64,000 nt of DNA, taken from NCBI RefSeq assembly GCF_000444875.1, contig NC_021985.1:2489535-2553534 (forward strand), given 5' to 3'. The notes beneath the pieces are model-generated. The model worked only from the letters and a program-made list of their open reading frames with translations. It searched no databases and was not told where the DNA came from. Positions 1 to 8,806 of the stretch are shown piece by piece. A program made the position numbers and the translations under genes. Positions within the stretch are counted from its first letter, which is position 1; the number at the start of each line of letters is the position of its first letter. The DNA comes from Streptomyces collinus Tu 365 (GTDB taxonomy: Bacteria; Actinomycetota; Actinomycetes; Streptomycetales; Streptomycetaceae).

Positions 1-491
1 ACGTCGTGGTAGTCGCGGAACTTCCCGGCGTCCTGGGCGCAGGCCGCCGCGTTGGCCGCGCGCAGCGAGCCGCTGCCGCCGAGGTTGCCGTCGATCAGCC
101 GGACCAGGTGGTACTCGATCCGGAGCTTGCCCGCGTCGGTCAGTTCGTGGAGCGTGGGCCGGTACACCGTCTCGAAGGACTGGCACGCCGGGCAGCGGAA
201 GTCCTCCCAGACCGTGAGCGTCGCCTTGGCGCCGTCCTTGCCGACCGGGACCGCGAGGCTGTCCTTGCCCTGGGCACCGGAGGGCGCCACGACCGGGCCC
301 GCGCTGCCGCTCTTGTTCTTGCCCGCGTTCGCTGCGACCACGCCGATCACCGCCGCGAGCCCGAGGACGCAGACGACGCTCGCGCCGACGATCAGCGTGC
401 GCCGTCGTTTCTCCGCGGTCTTCTGCTTCTCACGCTCGACCGCCAGCCGCTCGCGGGCGGTGCGCTTTCCGTCACGGTTCTTCTCGCTCAC
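1..491 (-). CDS. DsbA-family membrane-anchored thioredoxin, 3' end cut by window
   Basis: Extracytoplasmic thiol-disulfide oxidoreductase of the DsbA/Thioredoxin_4 family. The start is GTG at 491 (VSEKNRDGKR). A basic, charged cytoplasmic leader of about 37 residues is followed by one membrane segment (LIVGASVVCVLGLAAVIGVV) and then an external domain with the redox motif FRCPAC in a WEDFRCPAC context. The C-terminal part, including the expected cis-Pro loop, lies beyond position 1. It lies downstream of trpA but is separated from it by a strong hairpin, so it is probably its own unit. A second member of the family is at 31904-32722. The family call is firm; the substrate is unknown. Confidence 0.85.
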   Translation of the reverse strand, partial: MSEKNRDGKRTARERLAVEREKQKTAEKRRRTLIVGASVVCVLGLAAVIGVVAANAGKNKSGSAGPVVAPSGAQGKDSLAVPVGKDGAKATLTVWEDFRCPACQSFETVYRPTLHELTDAGKLRIEYHLVRLIDGNLGGSGSLRAANAAACAQDAGKFRDYHD

Positions 492-505
492 ATCCCAGGA
501 ACGAA

Positions 506-532
506 CCGGGGAGGCGCAGCGCGCCTCCCCGG
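506..532 (-). terminator. hairpin terminator after trpA
   Basis: A perfect 12-bp inverted repeat (CCGGGGAGGCGC and its complement) with a 3-nt AGC loop lies between the trpA stop (619) and the DsbA-like start (491). There is no T-tract, as is usual for Streptomyces. It most likely ends the trpCMBA transcript. Confidence 0.7.
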
Positions 533-618
533 ACCGAGGTCCACTCGTTCGAGTGACCGAATCTTCCGTTGTGAACGCCTACGGGCCCCCGAGGGCGCCG
601 CAGACCGTCCCCGGGCGC

Positions 619-1437
619 TTACGCCCGCCCGCGCACACCCTTCGCCAGGTCGCCCGCGAGCTCGCGGACGCCCTCGAGGCCCAAGGCGTGGTCCGGGGCG
701 TCCAGCATCCGCTTGACGAACGCCGAGCCGACGATGACGCCGTCGGCGAAGCCGGCGACCTCGGCGGCCTGGACGGCGTTGGAGACGCCCAGGCCGACGC
801 AGACGGGCAGCCCGGTGCCGGTGGCCCGGGTGCGCCCGACCAGGTCGTGGGCCTGCGCGCCGACCGACTCGCGGGTGCCGGTGACGCCCATCAGCGAGGC
901 CGCGTAGACGAAGCCGCTGCCCGCGGCGGTGATCTCGGCCAGCCGCTCGTCCTTGCTGCTGGGGGCGACCACGAAGACGGTGGCGAGACCGTGCTTCTCG
1001 GCGTGCTCGCGCCACAGGGCCGACTCCTGGACCGGCAGGTCGGGCAGGATGCAGCCCGCGCCGCCCGCCTCGGCCAGCTCGGCGGTGAAGCGCTCGACGC
1101 CGTAGCGGTCGATGGGGTTCCAGTACGTCATCACGAGCACCGGCTTGCCGGTCGCCCCGTGGGCCTCGCGGACCGTGCGCATGACGTCCGCGATCCTGAC
1201 GCCGCCGCGCAGGGCGATGTCGTCGGCGGTCTGGATGACGGGGCCGTCCAGGACCGGGTCGCTGTGCGGCAGTCCGACCTCGACGACGTCGGCGCCGCCG
1301 TCGAAGACGGCCTTGATCGCCTCGATGCCGCCGTCCACGGTCGGGAACCCGGCCGGAAGGTAGGCGATGAGCGCCGCCCGCCCCTCCGCCTTGGCGGCGG
1401 CGAGGGTGTCGGTCAGCAGCTGCACGTTCCCGCTCAC
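619..1437 (-). CDS. trpA: tryptophan synthase alpha subunit
   Basis: Cytoplasmic enzyme that cleaves indole-3-glycerol phosphate to indole and glyceraldehyde 3-phosphate, passing indole to TrpB in the alpha2beta2 complex. The 272 aa are full length for the family. The active-site region reads [16 protein letters not shown], giving the catalytic Glu and the Asp of the SDPxxDGP loop; phosphate-binding glycines are at LGVSNA and GVIVGSAFV. The ATG start overlaps the trpB stop by 4 bp (ATGA), which implies translational coupling. It is the last trp gene of the cluster and is followed by a strong hairpin. Confidence 0.97.
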   Translation of the reverse strand: MSGNVQLLTDTLAAAKAEGRAALIAYLPAGFPTVDGGIEAIKAVFDGGADVVEVGLPHSDPVLDGPVIQTADDIALRGGVRIADVMRTVREAHGATGKPVLVMTYWNPIDRYGVERFTAELAEAGGAGCILPDLPVQESALWREHAEKHGLATVFVVAPSSKDERLAEITAAGSGFVYAASLMGVTGTRESVGAQAHDLVGRTRATGTGLPVCVGLGVSNAVQAAEVAGFADGVIVGSAFVKRMLDAPDHALGLEGVRELAGDLAKGVRGRA

Positions 1438-2717
1438 TTGGCGTCCCCCTCGATCTCGGCGATGTCGGCTTCGTCGGCGGCCACCTCGGCGTCGGTGTCG
1501 TAGAGGCCGAAGTAGCGGGCCGCGGTGTCCATGTCCTTGTCGCCGCGGCCGGACAGGTTGACGACGATCAGTCCGTCCCCGCCCAGTTCCCTGCCGACCT
1601 CCAGGGCGCCGGCGAGGGCGTGGGCGCTCTCGATGGCCGGGATGATGCCCTCGGTGCGGGACAGCAGGCGCAGCGCCTGCATGGCAGCGTCGTCGGTGAC
1701 CGCGCGGTACTCGCCGCGGCCGCTGTCGCGCAGGTAGGAGTGCTCCGGGCCGACGCCCGGGTAGTCCAGGCCGGCCGAGATGGAGTACGGCTCGGTGATC
1801 TGGCCCTCCTCGTCCTGCAGGACGTAGGAGCGGGAGCCGTGCAGGATGCCGGGCTCGCCCGCGGTCAGGGTGGCCGCGTGCTCGCCGGTCTCCACGCCGT
1901 GCCCGGCCGGCTCGCAGCCGATCAGGCGGACGCCCTCGTCGGGGATGAAGGCGTGGAAGAGGCCGATGGCGTTGGAGCCGCCGCCCACGCAGGCCACGGC
2001 GGCGTCGGGCAGGCGGCCGGTCCGCTCCAGGATCTGGCGCCGGGCCTCGACCCCGATGACCCGGTGGAAGTCGCGGACCATGGCCGGGAACGGGTGCGGC
2101 CCGGCGACCGTGCCGAACAGGTAGTGGGTGCGGTCGACGTTGGCGACCCAGTCCCGGAACGCCTCGTTGATGGCGTCCTTGAGGGTGCGGCTGCCGGACT
2201 TCACGGCGACGACCTCGGCGCCCAGCATGCGCATGCGGGCCACGTTCAGGGCCTGGCGCCGGGTGTCGATCTCGCCCATGTAGATGGTGCAGTCGAGGCC
2301 GAACAGGGCGCAGGCGGTGGCCGTCGCGACGCCGTGCTGGCCCGCTCCGGTCTCGGCGATGACGCGGGTCTTGCCCATCCGCCGGGTGAGCAGGGCCTGG
2401 CCGAGCACGTTGTTGATCTTGTGGGAGCCGGTGTGGTTCAGGTCCTCGCGCTTGAGGAACACCCGGGCGCCGCCGGCGTGTTCGGCGAACCTCGGGACCT
2501 CGGTGAGGGAGCTGGGGCGGCCGGTGTAGTGGACGAGCAGGTCGTCGAGCTCGCGGGCGAACTCGGGGTCGGCCTTGGCCTTCTCGTACTCGACGGCGAC
2601 CTCGTCCACGGCGGCGACGAGGGCCTCCGGGATGAACTTGCCGCCGAACGCGCCGAAGTAGCCCTCGGCGCTGGGCACCTGGCCGCTGGGGTCAGGGATG
2701 AAGAACTCGCTGGGCAT
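1434..2717 (-). CDS. trpB: tryptophan synthase beta subunit
   Basis: PLP enzyme that joins indole and L-serine to give L-tryptophan. It has 427 aa, slightly longer than E. coli TrpB because of an acidic C-terminal tail (about 25 residues rich in Asp, Glu and Ala). The PLP lysine is in the HTGSHKINN motif, and the phosphate-binding loop is GGGSNAIG. It starts at ATG 2717, about 90 bp after trpM, and its 3' end overlaps trpA. This is the TrpB1 type that works with TrpA; the cognate trpA next door supports that. Confidence 0.97.
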   Translation of the reverse strand: MPSEFFIPDPSGQVPSAEGYFGAFGGKFIPEALVAAVDEVAVEYEKAKADPEFARELDDLLVHYTGRPSSLTEVPRFAEHAGGARVFLKREDLNHTGSHKINNVLGQALLTRRMGKTRVIAETGAGQHGVATATACALFGLDCTIYMGEIDTRRQALNVARMRMLGAEVVAVKSGSRTLKDAINEAFRDWVANVDRTHYLFGTVAGPHPFPAMVRDFHRVIGVEARRQILERTGRLPDAAVACVGGGSNAIGLFHAFIPDEGVRLIGCEPAGHGVETGEHAATLTAGEPGILHGSRSYVLQDEEGQITEPYSISAGLDYPGVGPEHSYLRDSGRGEYRAVTDDAAMQALRLLSRTEGIIPAIESAHALAGALEVGRELGGDGLIVVNLSGRGDKDMDTAARYFGLYDTDAEVAADEADIAEIEGDAK

Positions 2718-2806
2718 GCGGAAACCTCACGGTGAGTGTGTGTGGGAAGGACACGGTTCGCCGTGGGGGCGGGGTGGTCGTCCGGTGGCCGTCCGGCCGC
2801 GGGCCG

Positions 2807-3040
2807 TCAGTGGCGGCTCACGGCCACGCGGCGCGGCCGCGTGTCCGGGCGCAACCCCGCGCCCCCGTGGGGGCGCCGCTGCCATCGCATGCCGTTGACC
2901 TGCCCGGGCTCGTCGCCGATGACGTACCGCACCCGGCGGCCGTGCACCCTGCGGGCGGGCGCGCGGCAGCCACGGGGCCGGCAGCCGCGCGCCAGGCGCG
3001 CGTACCGGTCCGTGGCCGTCCGGGATGCGGTCGGGGTCAT
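2807..3040 (-). CDS. trpM: TrpM, small conserved trp-operon protein
   Basis: Small, very basic 77-aa protein encoded between trpC and trpB, at the position of trpX/trpM in Streptomyces coelicolor. In S. coelicolor TrpM is reported to modulate tryptophan synthesis and differentiation; its biochemical role is not settled. The sequence is rich in Arg and Pro (ARGCRPRGCRAPARRVHGRR) with a conserved-looking block RYVIGDEPGQVNGMRW, and it contains two Cys. The ATG at 3040 is preceded by a GGGGGA ribosome site that overlaps the end of trpC, 16 bp away. I see no membrane segment. Assignment rests on position and composition. Confidence 0.75.
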   Translation of the reverse strand: MTPTASRTATDRYARLARGCRPRGCRAPARRVHGRRVRYVIGDEPGQVNGMRWQRRPHGGAGLRPDTRPRRVAVSRH

Positions 3041-3056
3041 CGCGGTCGTCCCCCGC

Positions 3057-3866
3057 TCAGCCGCGGCCGTGCCGCAGCGCGGGGTGCTCGCCCGCCGCGA
3101 CCAGGTCGGAGACGGCCGCCTTCGGGTCGCGCCCGGTGACGAGGGACTCGCCCACCAGGACCGCGTCGGCGCCCGCGTTGGCGTAGGCGATGAGGTCGTG
3201 CGGTCCGCGCACGCCGGACTCGGCGACCTTGACGATGTGGTCGGGGATCTCCGGGGCGACGCGCTCGAAGGTGCCGCGGTCGACCTCCAGCGTCCGCAGG
3301 TTGCGGGCGTTGACGCCGATGATCCGGGCGCCGGCGTCCACCGCGCGCTCGACCTCGTCCTCGTCGTGCACCTCGACCAGCGGGGTGAGGCCGATGGAGA
3401 CGGCGCGCTCGATCAGCGACTCCAGGGCCGGCTGGTCCAGGGCGGCGACGATCAGCAGCGCGAGGTCGGCGCCGTACGCCCGGGCCTCCCAGAGCTGGTA
3501 CGACGTGACGATGAAGTCCTTGCGCAGCACCGGGATGTCCACGCGGGCGCGGACGGCCTCCAGGTCGGCCAGCGAGCCGCCGAAGCGGCGCTGTTCGGTC
3601 AGCACCGAGATGACGGCGGCGCCGCCCGCCTCGTAGTCGGCGGCGAGCCCGGCCGGGTCGGCGATCGCGGCCAGCGCGCCCTTGGACGGGCTGGAGCGCT
3701 TGACCTCGCAGATGACCTTGACGCCGTCGCCCTTGAGCGCGGCCACTCCGTCCTTGGCGGGGCGGGCCTTGGCGGCACGCTCCTTGAGCTCGTCGAGGGT
3801 GACGCGTGCCTGCCGCTCCGCGAGGTCGGCACGGACTCCGTCGATGATCTCGTCGAGCACACTCAC
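3057..3866 (-). CDS. trpC: indole-3-glycerol phosphate synthase
   Basis: Cyclises CdRP (1-(2-carboxyphenylamino)-1-deoxyribulose 5-phosphate) to indole-3-glycerol phosphate, the fourth pathway step. It is a 269-aa single-domain TIM barrel, not fused to TrpF. Motifs seen: [11 protein letters not shown] (catalytic Lys and phosphate site), PVLRKDFI (catalytic Lys), LVEVHDEDE (Glu), IGVNARNL and ESGV. The start is GTG 3866 (VSVLDEI) with an AGGGGG ribosome site; an upstream in-frame extension to 3959 lacks family similarity. It heads the trpC-trpM-trpB-trpA run. Confidence 0.96.
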   Translation of the reverse strand: MSVLDEIIDGVRADLAERQARVTLDELKERAAKARPAKDGVAALKGDGVKVICEVKRSSPSKGALAAIADPAGLAADYEAGGAAVISVLTEQRRFGGSLADLEAVRARVDIPVLRKDFIVTSYQLWEARAYGADLALLIVAALDQPALESLIERAVSIGLTPLVEVHDEDEVERAVDAGARIIGVNARNLRTLEVDRGTFERVAPEIPDHIVKVAESGVRGPHDLIAYANAGADAVLVGESLVTGRDPKAAVSDLVAAGEHPALRHGRG

Positions 3867-4002
3867 GCGAGCGGCCCCCTTCCAGACGGTCGTTCCTTCG
3901 GGCTCTCGAAAACCCGTGGTCAATGCGATGGTATCCGGAGGTCCACGAAGGCCCTGCATCCGAGCTATGGCGGTCCCACAACCTGGACGTCCCCGCAGGC
4001 GG

Positions 4003-4443
4003 TCACGGGTGCAGCCAGCCGCCGGACGGCAGGTTGCGCACCACCGTGAAGACCAGCAGCAACGCGCCGACCGCCCACATCTGCGCCCGCCCGGGCTCGA
4101 ACCGCACCACCCGGCCGCGCGCCGCGCGGACCACCCAGACGGTCCACAGCACGGCGAAGCCGAGGTAGGCGGCGACGCCCGCCGCGTTGTCGTGCAGGGC
4201 GGTGACGAGGTCGCCGTGGACGAAGGCGTGCGCGCTGCGCAGTCCGCCGCAGCCGGGGCAGTACAGGCCGGTGAGCCGGTACAGGGGGCACACCGGGTAG
4301 TGGCCGGGTTCGTTCGGGTCGACGGTGCCGACGTACGCGAAGGCGCCGGCGACGGCCGCCAGGAGGCCGGCCGGGACGGCGAGCCGGTTCCACAGCGCCG
4401 GGGGCGGGGCGGCGCGCGGTGCGGTGCGGCTGTCGGCGTTCAC
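4003..4443 (-). CDS. DUF2752 membrane protein
   Basis: A 146-aa integral membrane protein of the DUF2752 family, with the hallmark cysteine motif [21 protein letters not shown] around residue 60 and three hydrophobic segments (residues about 22-42, 85-105 and 120-136). Function is unknown; the CPxxxxxGxxCPGCG pattern could bind metal or be redox active. The start is GTG 4443. A longer frame reaching 4665 has low-complexity sequence and runs across a terminator, so it was not used. The gene sits between the trpE-side membrane genes and trpC in the same direction, a linkage typical of actinobacteria. Confidence 0.85.
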   Translation of the reverse strand: MNADSRTAPRAAPPPALWNRLAVPAGLLAAVAGAFAYVGTVDPNEPGHYPVCPLYRLTGLYCPGCGGLRSAHAFVHGDLVTALHDNAAGVAAYLGFAVLWTVWVVRAARGRVVRFEPGRAQMWAVGALLLVFTVVRNLPSGGWLHP

Positions 4444-4477
4444 GCTGGCATTGTGCCCCGCGCGCCCGCCGCACGCG

Positions 4478-4523
4478 CGCGAGGGGCGGCCCGCACCGTC
4501 GCCGGTCGGGGCCGCCCCTCGCG
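4478..4523 (-). terminator. hairpin after the HGxxPAAW gene
   Basis: A perfect 14-bp inverted repeat (CGCGAGGGGCGGCC and its complement) with an 18-nt loop lies just downstream of the stop at 4547 and upstream of the DUF2752 start at 4443. It is probably a factor-independent terminator separating the two genes. Confidence 0.65.
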
Positions 4524-4546
4524 GGAAGGCGCGGGAAGCCCGGTGC

Positions 4547-4810
4547 TCAGCCCTCGGCGCCGGCCGGCTCGCGGGCCGGGGCCGGGGCCGGGGCCGTGTG
4601 CGCGAGGGTGTGCGTCTGCTTCGGCTGGCCGAGGCCCATGGCACGCATGACGGCGCCGACGACACCGCCCAGGGCGATGATCACCATGCCGGCCCAGAAG
4701 CCGAGCGGCTGGGCCATCACCATGAAGGCGCCCGCGACGCAGAAACCGATGAAGGCGATGATGACACCGGTCCAGGCGGCCGGGGTGTGACCGTGGCTGC
4801 TGCCCGCCAT
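4547..4810 (-). CDS. HGxxPAAW-family small membrane protein
   Basis: An 87-aa protein with the N-terminal family signature SHGHTPAAW followed by two membrane segments (TGVIIAFIGFCVAGAFMVMA and GFWAGMVIIALGGVVGAVM) and a short Pro/Ala-rich tail. The family occurs in actinobacterial trp regions and has no known function. The ATG at 4810 has an excellent GAGGAG ribosome site 6 nt upstream. It is flanked by a downstream hairpin and, upstream, by an 11-bp direct repeat, so it probably has its own promoter. Confidence 0.85.
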   Translation of the reverse strand: MAGSSHGHTPAAWTGVIIAFIGFCVAGAFMVMAQPLGFWAGMVIIALGGVVGAVMRAMGLGQPKQTHTLAHTAPAPAPAREPAGAEG

Positions 4811-4828
4811 GACTTGCTCCTCATTGCT

Positions 4829-4865
4829 GTGTACGTGTCGAATTCGCGTCGCACGTGTACGTGTC
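4829..4865 (-). promoter_or_regulatory. 11-bp direct repeats upstream of HGxxPAAW gene
   Basis: Two exact copies of GACACGTACAC (minus strand) lie at 4855-4865 and 4829-4839, 26 bp start to start, in the 5' region of the HGxxPAAW gene. Each contains GACAC, the core recognised by the sporulation regulator WhiA in Streptomyces. The spacing suggests an activator or repressor site; binding is inference. Confidence 0.4.
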
Positions 4866-4988
4866 CGGGGTCCGCCCGTCCCTGTCCGAGCCGGACGCTC
4901 GCCGACCATTGTCCCGTACGCGGGTGTCCGCCGGACGCGGGGGTGACGTCTGGTTCGCCACACCCGCGCGGCGGCTGCGGGGCGCGCC

Positions 4989-5618
4989 TCAGGCGCCGGT
5001 CGGGTCCTCGCCGCGGTCGAGGGCCTTCCAGATCTCCTCGGGGCGCTCCGGGTCGACCGGGCGGGCCTTGCGCCGGGGCCGGTCGGTGCCGCGCTCGTAG
5101 CGGCCGGACATGGCGGGCCAGGTCCTTCCGAAGCGCAGGGCGAGGAGCCCGGCGAGCAGGATCAGGACGCCGCCGGCGACCGCGACGTACGGCCAGCCGG
5201 TGTGGCCGAGGGCGGCGACCGTGGCCGAGGTGTCGCCCGTGGCCTGCGCGGCCTTCTCGTCGAGCGAGGAGCCGTCGGAGGCGCCGGCCAGGGAGGCGGC
5301 GGCGATGCCGGCGCCGGAGAGGGTGAGCAGGGCGGCGACGGCGACGCGGCCGGCCCCGCGGACGGCGAAGACGGCGACGAGGGCGGCGAGGCCCACTATG
5401 GCGAGGGCCGCGGGGACGCCGGTGACGTCGCTGCCCTTCGCGGTCAGCGGGAACGCGCCGCCGGCCACCGTGGCGGTGCCCTCCGACCAGCGCTGCCGGG
5501 TCGCGAGCAGCGTCACGGCCGCGCCGAGCGCACCGCACAGCAGGGCCACGGCGAGGCTCCGCCGGCCGGACCGGGCGGGTGCGGCGGCTTCGGAACGGGG
5601 GTGAGGTACGGCTGTCAC
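4989..5618 (-). CDS. TIGR02234 trp-region conserved membrane protein
   Basis: A membrane protein of about 209 aa, matching the actinobacterial trp-region conserved membrane protein family (TIGR02234) in size, location and topology. There are four hydrophobic segments: residues about 20-42, 70-90, 95-115 and 140-162. The C-terminal cytoplasmic tail is charged and ends with RPEEIWKALDRGEDPT. It follows trpE in the same direction. I prefer GTG 5618 (VTAVPHPRS), which has a GTGGAG ribosome site; GTG 5627 is the alternative. The function is unknown, although co-occurrence with trpE suggests a link to anthranilate or tryptophan. Confidence 0.85.
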   Translation of the reverse strand: MTAVPHPRSEAAAPARSGRRSLAVALLCGALGAAVTLLATRQRWSEGTATVAGGAFPLTAKGSDVTGVPAALAIVGLAALVAVFAVRGAGRVAVAALLTLSGAGIAAASLAGASDGSSLDEKAAQATGDTSATVAALGHTGWPYVAVAGGVLILLAGLLALRFGRTWPAMSGRYERGTDRPRRKARPVDPERPEEIWKALDRGEDPTGA

Positions 5619-5635
5619 GTACTCCACTATCGCCT

Positions 5636-5665
5636 GAACCCCGGGCGAACCGTCACCCGGGGTTC
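5636..5665 (-). terminator. hairpin after trpE
   Basis: A perfect 10-bp inverted repeat (GAACCCCGGG and its complement) with a 10-nt loop, 14 bp after the trpE stop and just before the next gene's ribosome site. It could end or attenuate the hisI-trpE message. Confidence 0.5.
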
Positions 5666-5678
5666 GTCACGGGCCCGC

Positions 5679-7175
5679 TCAGGCCCGGCCGAGCCGGTTG
5701 GCGGTGTGCACCGCGCGCAGCACGGCGGCGGCCTTGTTGCGGCACTCCTGGTCCTCGGCGACCGGGTCGGAGTCGGCGACGATGCCCGCGCCCGCCTGGA
5801 CGTAGGCGGTGCCGTCCCGGAGCAGGGCGGTGCGGATCGCGATGGCGGTGTCGGAGTCGCCGGCGAAGTCGAGGTAGCCGACGCAGCCGCCGTACAGGCC
5901 GCGCCGGGAGGGCTCGAGCTCGTCGATGATCTGCATGGCGCGCGGCTTGGGGGCGCCGGACAGGGTGCCCGCCGGGAAGCACGCGGTCAGCACGTCGAAC
6001 GCCGTGCGTCCCTCGGCGACTTTGCCGGTGACGGTCGACACGATGTGCATGACGTGCGAATAGCGCTCGACGGACATGAAGTCCACGACCTCGACCGAGC
6101 CGGGCTCGCAGACGCGGCCGAGGTCGTTGCGGCCGAGGTCGACGAGCATCAGGTGCTCGGCGCGCTCCTTGGGGTCGGCGAGCAGTTCCTCGGCGAGCGC
6201 CTGGTCCTCCTGCGGGGTGGCGCCGCGGTGCCGGGTGCCGGCGATGGGGTGGACCATCGCGCGCCCGTCCTCGACCTTGACCAGCGCCTCGGGGGACGAG
6301 CCGACGACGTCGAAGGCGCCCCCGTCCTCGAGGGGGAAGCGGAACAGGTACATGTACGGGGACGGGTTGGTGGCCCGCAGCACCCGGTACACGTCCAGCG
6401 CGCTCGCCGTGCACGGCGTCTCGAAGCGCTGCGAGGGGACGACCTGGAAGGCCTCGCCCGCGCGGATGCGCTCCTTGACGTCCTCGACGGCCCGCTGGAA
6501 GTCGGGGCCGCCCCAGCGGGCGGTGTACGCGGGCAGTTCGGAGGGCGGCAGGACGGCGGGCGGCTGGGCGACCGGGCGCGCGAGGTCCGCCTCCATGGCG
6601 TCCAGGCGGGCCACCGCGTCCGCGTGGGCCTCGTCGACGCCGGTGTCGAGGTCGTTGTGGTTGATCGCGTTGGCGATCAGCAGGACCGAGCCCTCCCAGT
6701 GGTCCATGACGGCGAGGTCGCTGGTGAGGAGCATGGTCAGCTCGGGCAGCCGCAGGTCGTCGTGGTCGCCGGGGCCGATCTTCTCCAGGCGGCGGACGAT
6801 GTCGTAGCCGAGGTAGCCGACCATGCCGCCGGTGAAGGGCGGCATGCCCTCCTGGTGCGGGGTGTGCAGGGTCTGGATGGTCGCCCGCAGGGCGGCCAGC
6901 GGGTCGCCCTCGGCCGGGACGCCGACGGGCGGGGTGCCGAGCCAGTGGGCCTGTCCGTCCCGCGCGGTGAGCGTGGCGGCGCTGCGGACGCCCACGAAGG
7001 AGTAGCGGGACCAGGAGCGGCCGTTCTCGGCGGACTCCAGCAGGAAGGTGCCGGGGCGTTCGGCGGCGAGCTTGCGGTAGAGCGCGACCGGGGTGTCGCC
7101 GTCGGCGAGGAGCTTGCGCGTGACCGGGATGACGCGCCGGTCGGTGGCGAGCTTGCGGAAGGTCTCGAGGTCCAT
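5679..7175 (-). CDS. trpE: anthranilate synthase component I
   Basis: Converts chorismate to anthranilate together with a glutamine amidotransferase subunit (TrpG, not in this window). It has 498 aa, full length. The N-terminal [15 protein letters not shown] region carries the classical LLES feedback site for tryptophan. C-terminal chorismate-binding motifs: [34 protein letters not shown] and GAGIV. The ATG at 7175 lies 11 bp after the hisI stop, so hisI and trpE are probably co-transcribed. A longer upstream frame lacks family similarity. Regulation by Trp through LLES is family knowledge; no leader-peptide attenuator is visible in the short gap. Confidence 0.96.
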   Translation of the reverse strand: MDLETFRKLATDRRVIPVTRKLLADGDTPVALYRKLAAERPGTFLLESAENGRSWSRYSFVGVRSAATLTARDGQAHWLGTPPVGVPAEGDPLAALRATIQTLHTPHQEGMPPFTGGMVGYLGYDIVRRLEKIGPGDHDDLRLPELTMLLTSDLAVMDHWEGSVLLIANAINHNDLDTGVDEAHADAVARLDAMEADLARPVAQPPAVLPPSELPAYTARWGGPDFQRAVEDVKERIRAGEAFQVVPSQRFETPCTASALDVYRVLRATNPSPYMYLFRFPLEDGGAFDVVGSSPEALVKVEDGRAMVHPIAGTRHRGATPQEDQALAEELLADPKERAEHLMLVDLGRNDLGRVCEPGSVEVVDFMSVERYSHVMHIVSTVTGKVAEGRTAFDVLTACFPAGTLSGAPKPRAMQIIDELEPSRRGLYGGCVGYLDFAGDSDTAIAIRTALLRDGTAYVQAGAGIVADSDPVAEDQECRNKAAAVLRAVHTANRLGRA

Positions 7176-7186
7176 GGCGGCCGACC

Positions 7187-7588
7187 CTACTGATCCGTGC
7201 CCGGGGCGCCGGACCCGGCGTCCTCGACCAGCACGTCCTCGTCGAAGCAGGTGCGCGCGCCGGTGTGGCAGGCGGCGCCCACCTGGTCGACCTGGACCAG
7301 CACGGTGTCGGCGTCGCAGTCCAGGGCGACGGACTTCACCCACTGGAAGTGGCCCGAGGTGTCGCCCTTGACCCAGTACTCCCGGCGGCTGCGCGACCAG
7401 TAGGTGCAGCGGCCGGTGGTGAGCGTGCGGTGCAGTGCCTCGTCGTCCATCCAGCCGAGCATCAGCACCTCGCCGGTGTCGTACTGCTGGGCGATGGCGG
7501 GCAGGAGGCCGTCGTCGCTGCGCTTGAGGCGTGCGGCGATCTCCGGGTCGAGGCTGCTGGGCCGGGGTGTTCCGGTCGAACTGGTCAT
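7187..7588 (-). CDS. hisI: phosphoribosyl-AMP cyclohydrolase
   Basis: Third step of histidine synthesis: opens the adenine ring of phosphoribosyl-AMP. It is a 133-aa monofunctional HisI without the HisE (pyrophosphohydrolase) domain. Zn and Mg ligands are visible in [11 protein letters not shown] and in the [12 protein letters not shown] cysteine/histidine motif; [11 protein letters not shown] and [19 protein letters not shown] are family blocks. I chose ATG 7588 (MTSSTG); ATG 7597 (MAPM) is equally possible, and neither has a clear ribosome site. It lies away from the main his operon, directly in front of trpE, as in other streptomycetes. Confidence 0.95.
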   Translation of the reverse strand: MTSSTGTPRPSSLDPEIAARLKRSDDGLLPAIAQQYDTGEVLMLGWMDDEALHRTLTTGRCTYWSRSRREYWVKGDTSGHFQWVKSVALDCDADTVLVQVDQVGAACHTGARTCFDEDVLVEDAGSGAPGTDQ

Positions 7589-7621
7589 GGGTGCCATTGT
7601 GCCGCGCGGCAGAGGCGGTGA

Positions 7622-7646
7622 CGGTCCGTGTCCACGGGACGGACCG
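7622..7646. repeat. inverted repeat in hisI upstream region
   Basis: An 8-bp inverted repeat (CGGTCCGT/ACGGACCG, 9-nt spacer) in the 143-bp gap between the divergent hisI and TIGR03085 genes. It may be an operator or a hairpin in the leader; there is no further support. Confidence 0.3.
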
Positions 7647-7731
7647 CCGTGCGGACGTCCACCGGCCGCCGTGGACACCGGACGGACGGTGCCCGCTGGG
7701 CGGACGCGGTACGGGGTCGTAGGCTGACGGC

Positions 7732-8367
7732 ATGTCGACCTTCGCCAAGCGTGAACGGCTCCTGCTCGCCGACCTCTTGGAAACCGTCGGACCGGACGCC
7801 GAGACCCTCTGCGAGGGCTGGCGGACCCGGGATCTGGCCGCGCACGTGGTGGTGCGCGAGCGCCGGCCGGACGCGGCGGGAGGCGCGCTGATCAAGCCGC
7901 TCGCCTCGCGTCTGGAGAAGGTGCAGGCCGAGTACGCGGCCAAGCCTTACCCGGAGCTGATCCAGCTGATCCGTACCGGCCCGCCGCGCTTCTCGCCCTT
8001 CCAGCTCAAGCAGATCGACGAGGCGGCCAACATCGTCGAGTTCTACGTGCACACCGAGGACGTACGGCGCGCCCAGCCGGACTGGAGCCCGCGCGAGCTG
8101 GACGCCGTGTTCCAGGACGCGCTGTGGTCACGTCTGGAGCGCACCGCGCGGCTGGTCGGGCGGGGTGTGCCGACCGGTCTGGTGCTGCGCCGCCCGGACG
8201 GCCAGACGGCGGTCGCGCACCGTGGCACGCCGGTGGTGACGGCGACCGGGGAGGCGTCTGAGCTGCTGATGTTCGTCTTCGGCCGGCAGAGCGCGGCCAA
8301 GGTGGAGCTGGACGGCGAGGAGGACGCGATCACCCGGCTGCACGAGTCCAGGCAACTGGGCATCTGA
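7732..8367 (+). CDS. TIGR03085 family DinB-like protein
   Basis: A 211-aa protein of the TIGR03085 family, related to the maleylpyruvate isomerase N-terminal/DinB-like metal-binding fold. Candidate metal ligands: His in [14 protein letters not shown] (residue about 39) and Glu/His in [19 protein letters not shown] (about 100-107). It starts at ATG 7732 and is divergent from hisI. Biological role unknown; relatives may use mycothiol or bind a metal. It is probably co-transcribed with the VOC gene 37 bp downstream. Confidence 0.85.
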   Translation: MSTFAKRERLLLADLLETVGPDAETLCEGWRTRDLAAHVVVRERRPDAAGGALIKPLASRLEKVQAEYAAKPYPELIQLIRTGPPRFSPFQLKQIDEAANIVEFYVHTEDVRRAQPDWSPRELDAVFQDALWSRLERTARLVGRGVPTGLVLRRPDGQTAVAHRGTPVVTATGEASELLMFVFGRQSAAKVELDGEEDAITRLHESRQLGI

Positions 8368-8404
8368 GTCCGGCAGACCGGGCATCCGCGAGAGAGGACG
8401 CGCC

Positions 8405-8803
8405 GTGATCAAGGTGGCGATGACCAGTGTGTTCGTGGACGACGTGGCCACCGCGCACGCCTTCTACACGGGGGTGCTGGGGTTCGAGACCCGGCTGCAC
8501 ATGGATCTGGGCGGCGGCACGCTGTTCGTCACGGTCGGGGCGCCCGAGGGTGCCCAGCCGGACCTGCAGCTGCTGCTGGAGCCCGGTGAGGGTCCCCTCG
8601 CGGAGCCGTACCGCAAGGGGCTGTACGAGGCGGGGCTCCCGTGCATCGTCTTCTCGGTGGACGATCTTCGCGCGGAGTACGACCGGCTGCGCGGGCTCGG
8701 CGTCCGGTTCACGCATCCGCCGCAGGAGCAGGGTCCGGTGCTGGCCGCGGTGTTCGACGACACGGTCGGCAACCTGGTCCAGCTCACCCAGCCGATCGGC
8801 TGA
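8405..8803 (+). CDS. VOC (glyoxalase/bleomycin-resistance fold) protein
   Basis: A 132-aa single-domain VOC protein with the paired beta-alpha-beta-beta-beta units expected of the fold: TSVFVDDVATAHAFYTGVLGF at the N-terminus and IVFSVDDLRAEYDRLRGLGVRF in the second half. Possible metal ligand Glu or Gln residues are near the C-terminus (VGNLVQLTQP). The start is GTG 8405 with an AGAGAGGA ribosome site. Substrate unknown. It ends 3 bp from the convergent MFS gene. Confidence 0.85.
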   Translation: MIKVAMTSVFVDDVATAHAFYTGVLGFETRLHMDLGGGTLFVTVGAPEGAQPDLQLLLEPGEGPLAEPYRKGLYEAGLPCIVFSVDDLRAEYDRLRGLGVRFTHPPQEQGPVLAAVFDDTVGNLVQLTQPIG

Positions 8804-8806
8804 GTC

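Noticed and set aside
3867-3959. Extended N-terminus for trpC
   Set aside because: Residues before VSVLDEI have no similarity to the family and the good ribosome site is at GTG 3866.
3867-4002. A trpC promoter or attenuator (TTGACC box seen on the minus strand)
   Set aside because: No -10 box at usable spacing and no leader peptide with Trp codons; could not be supported.
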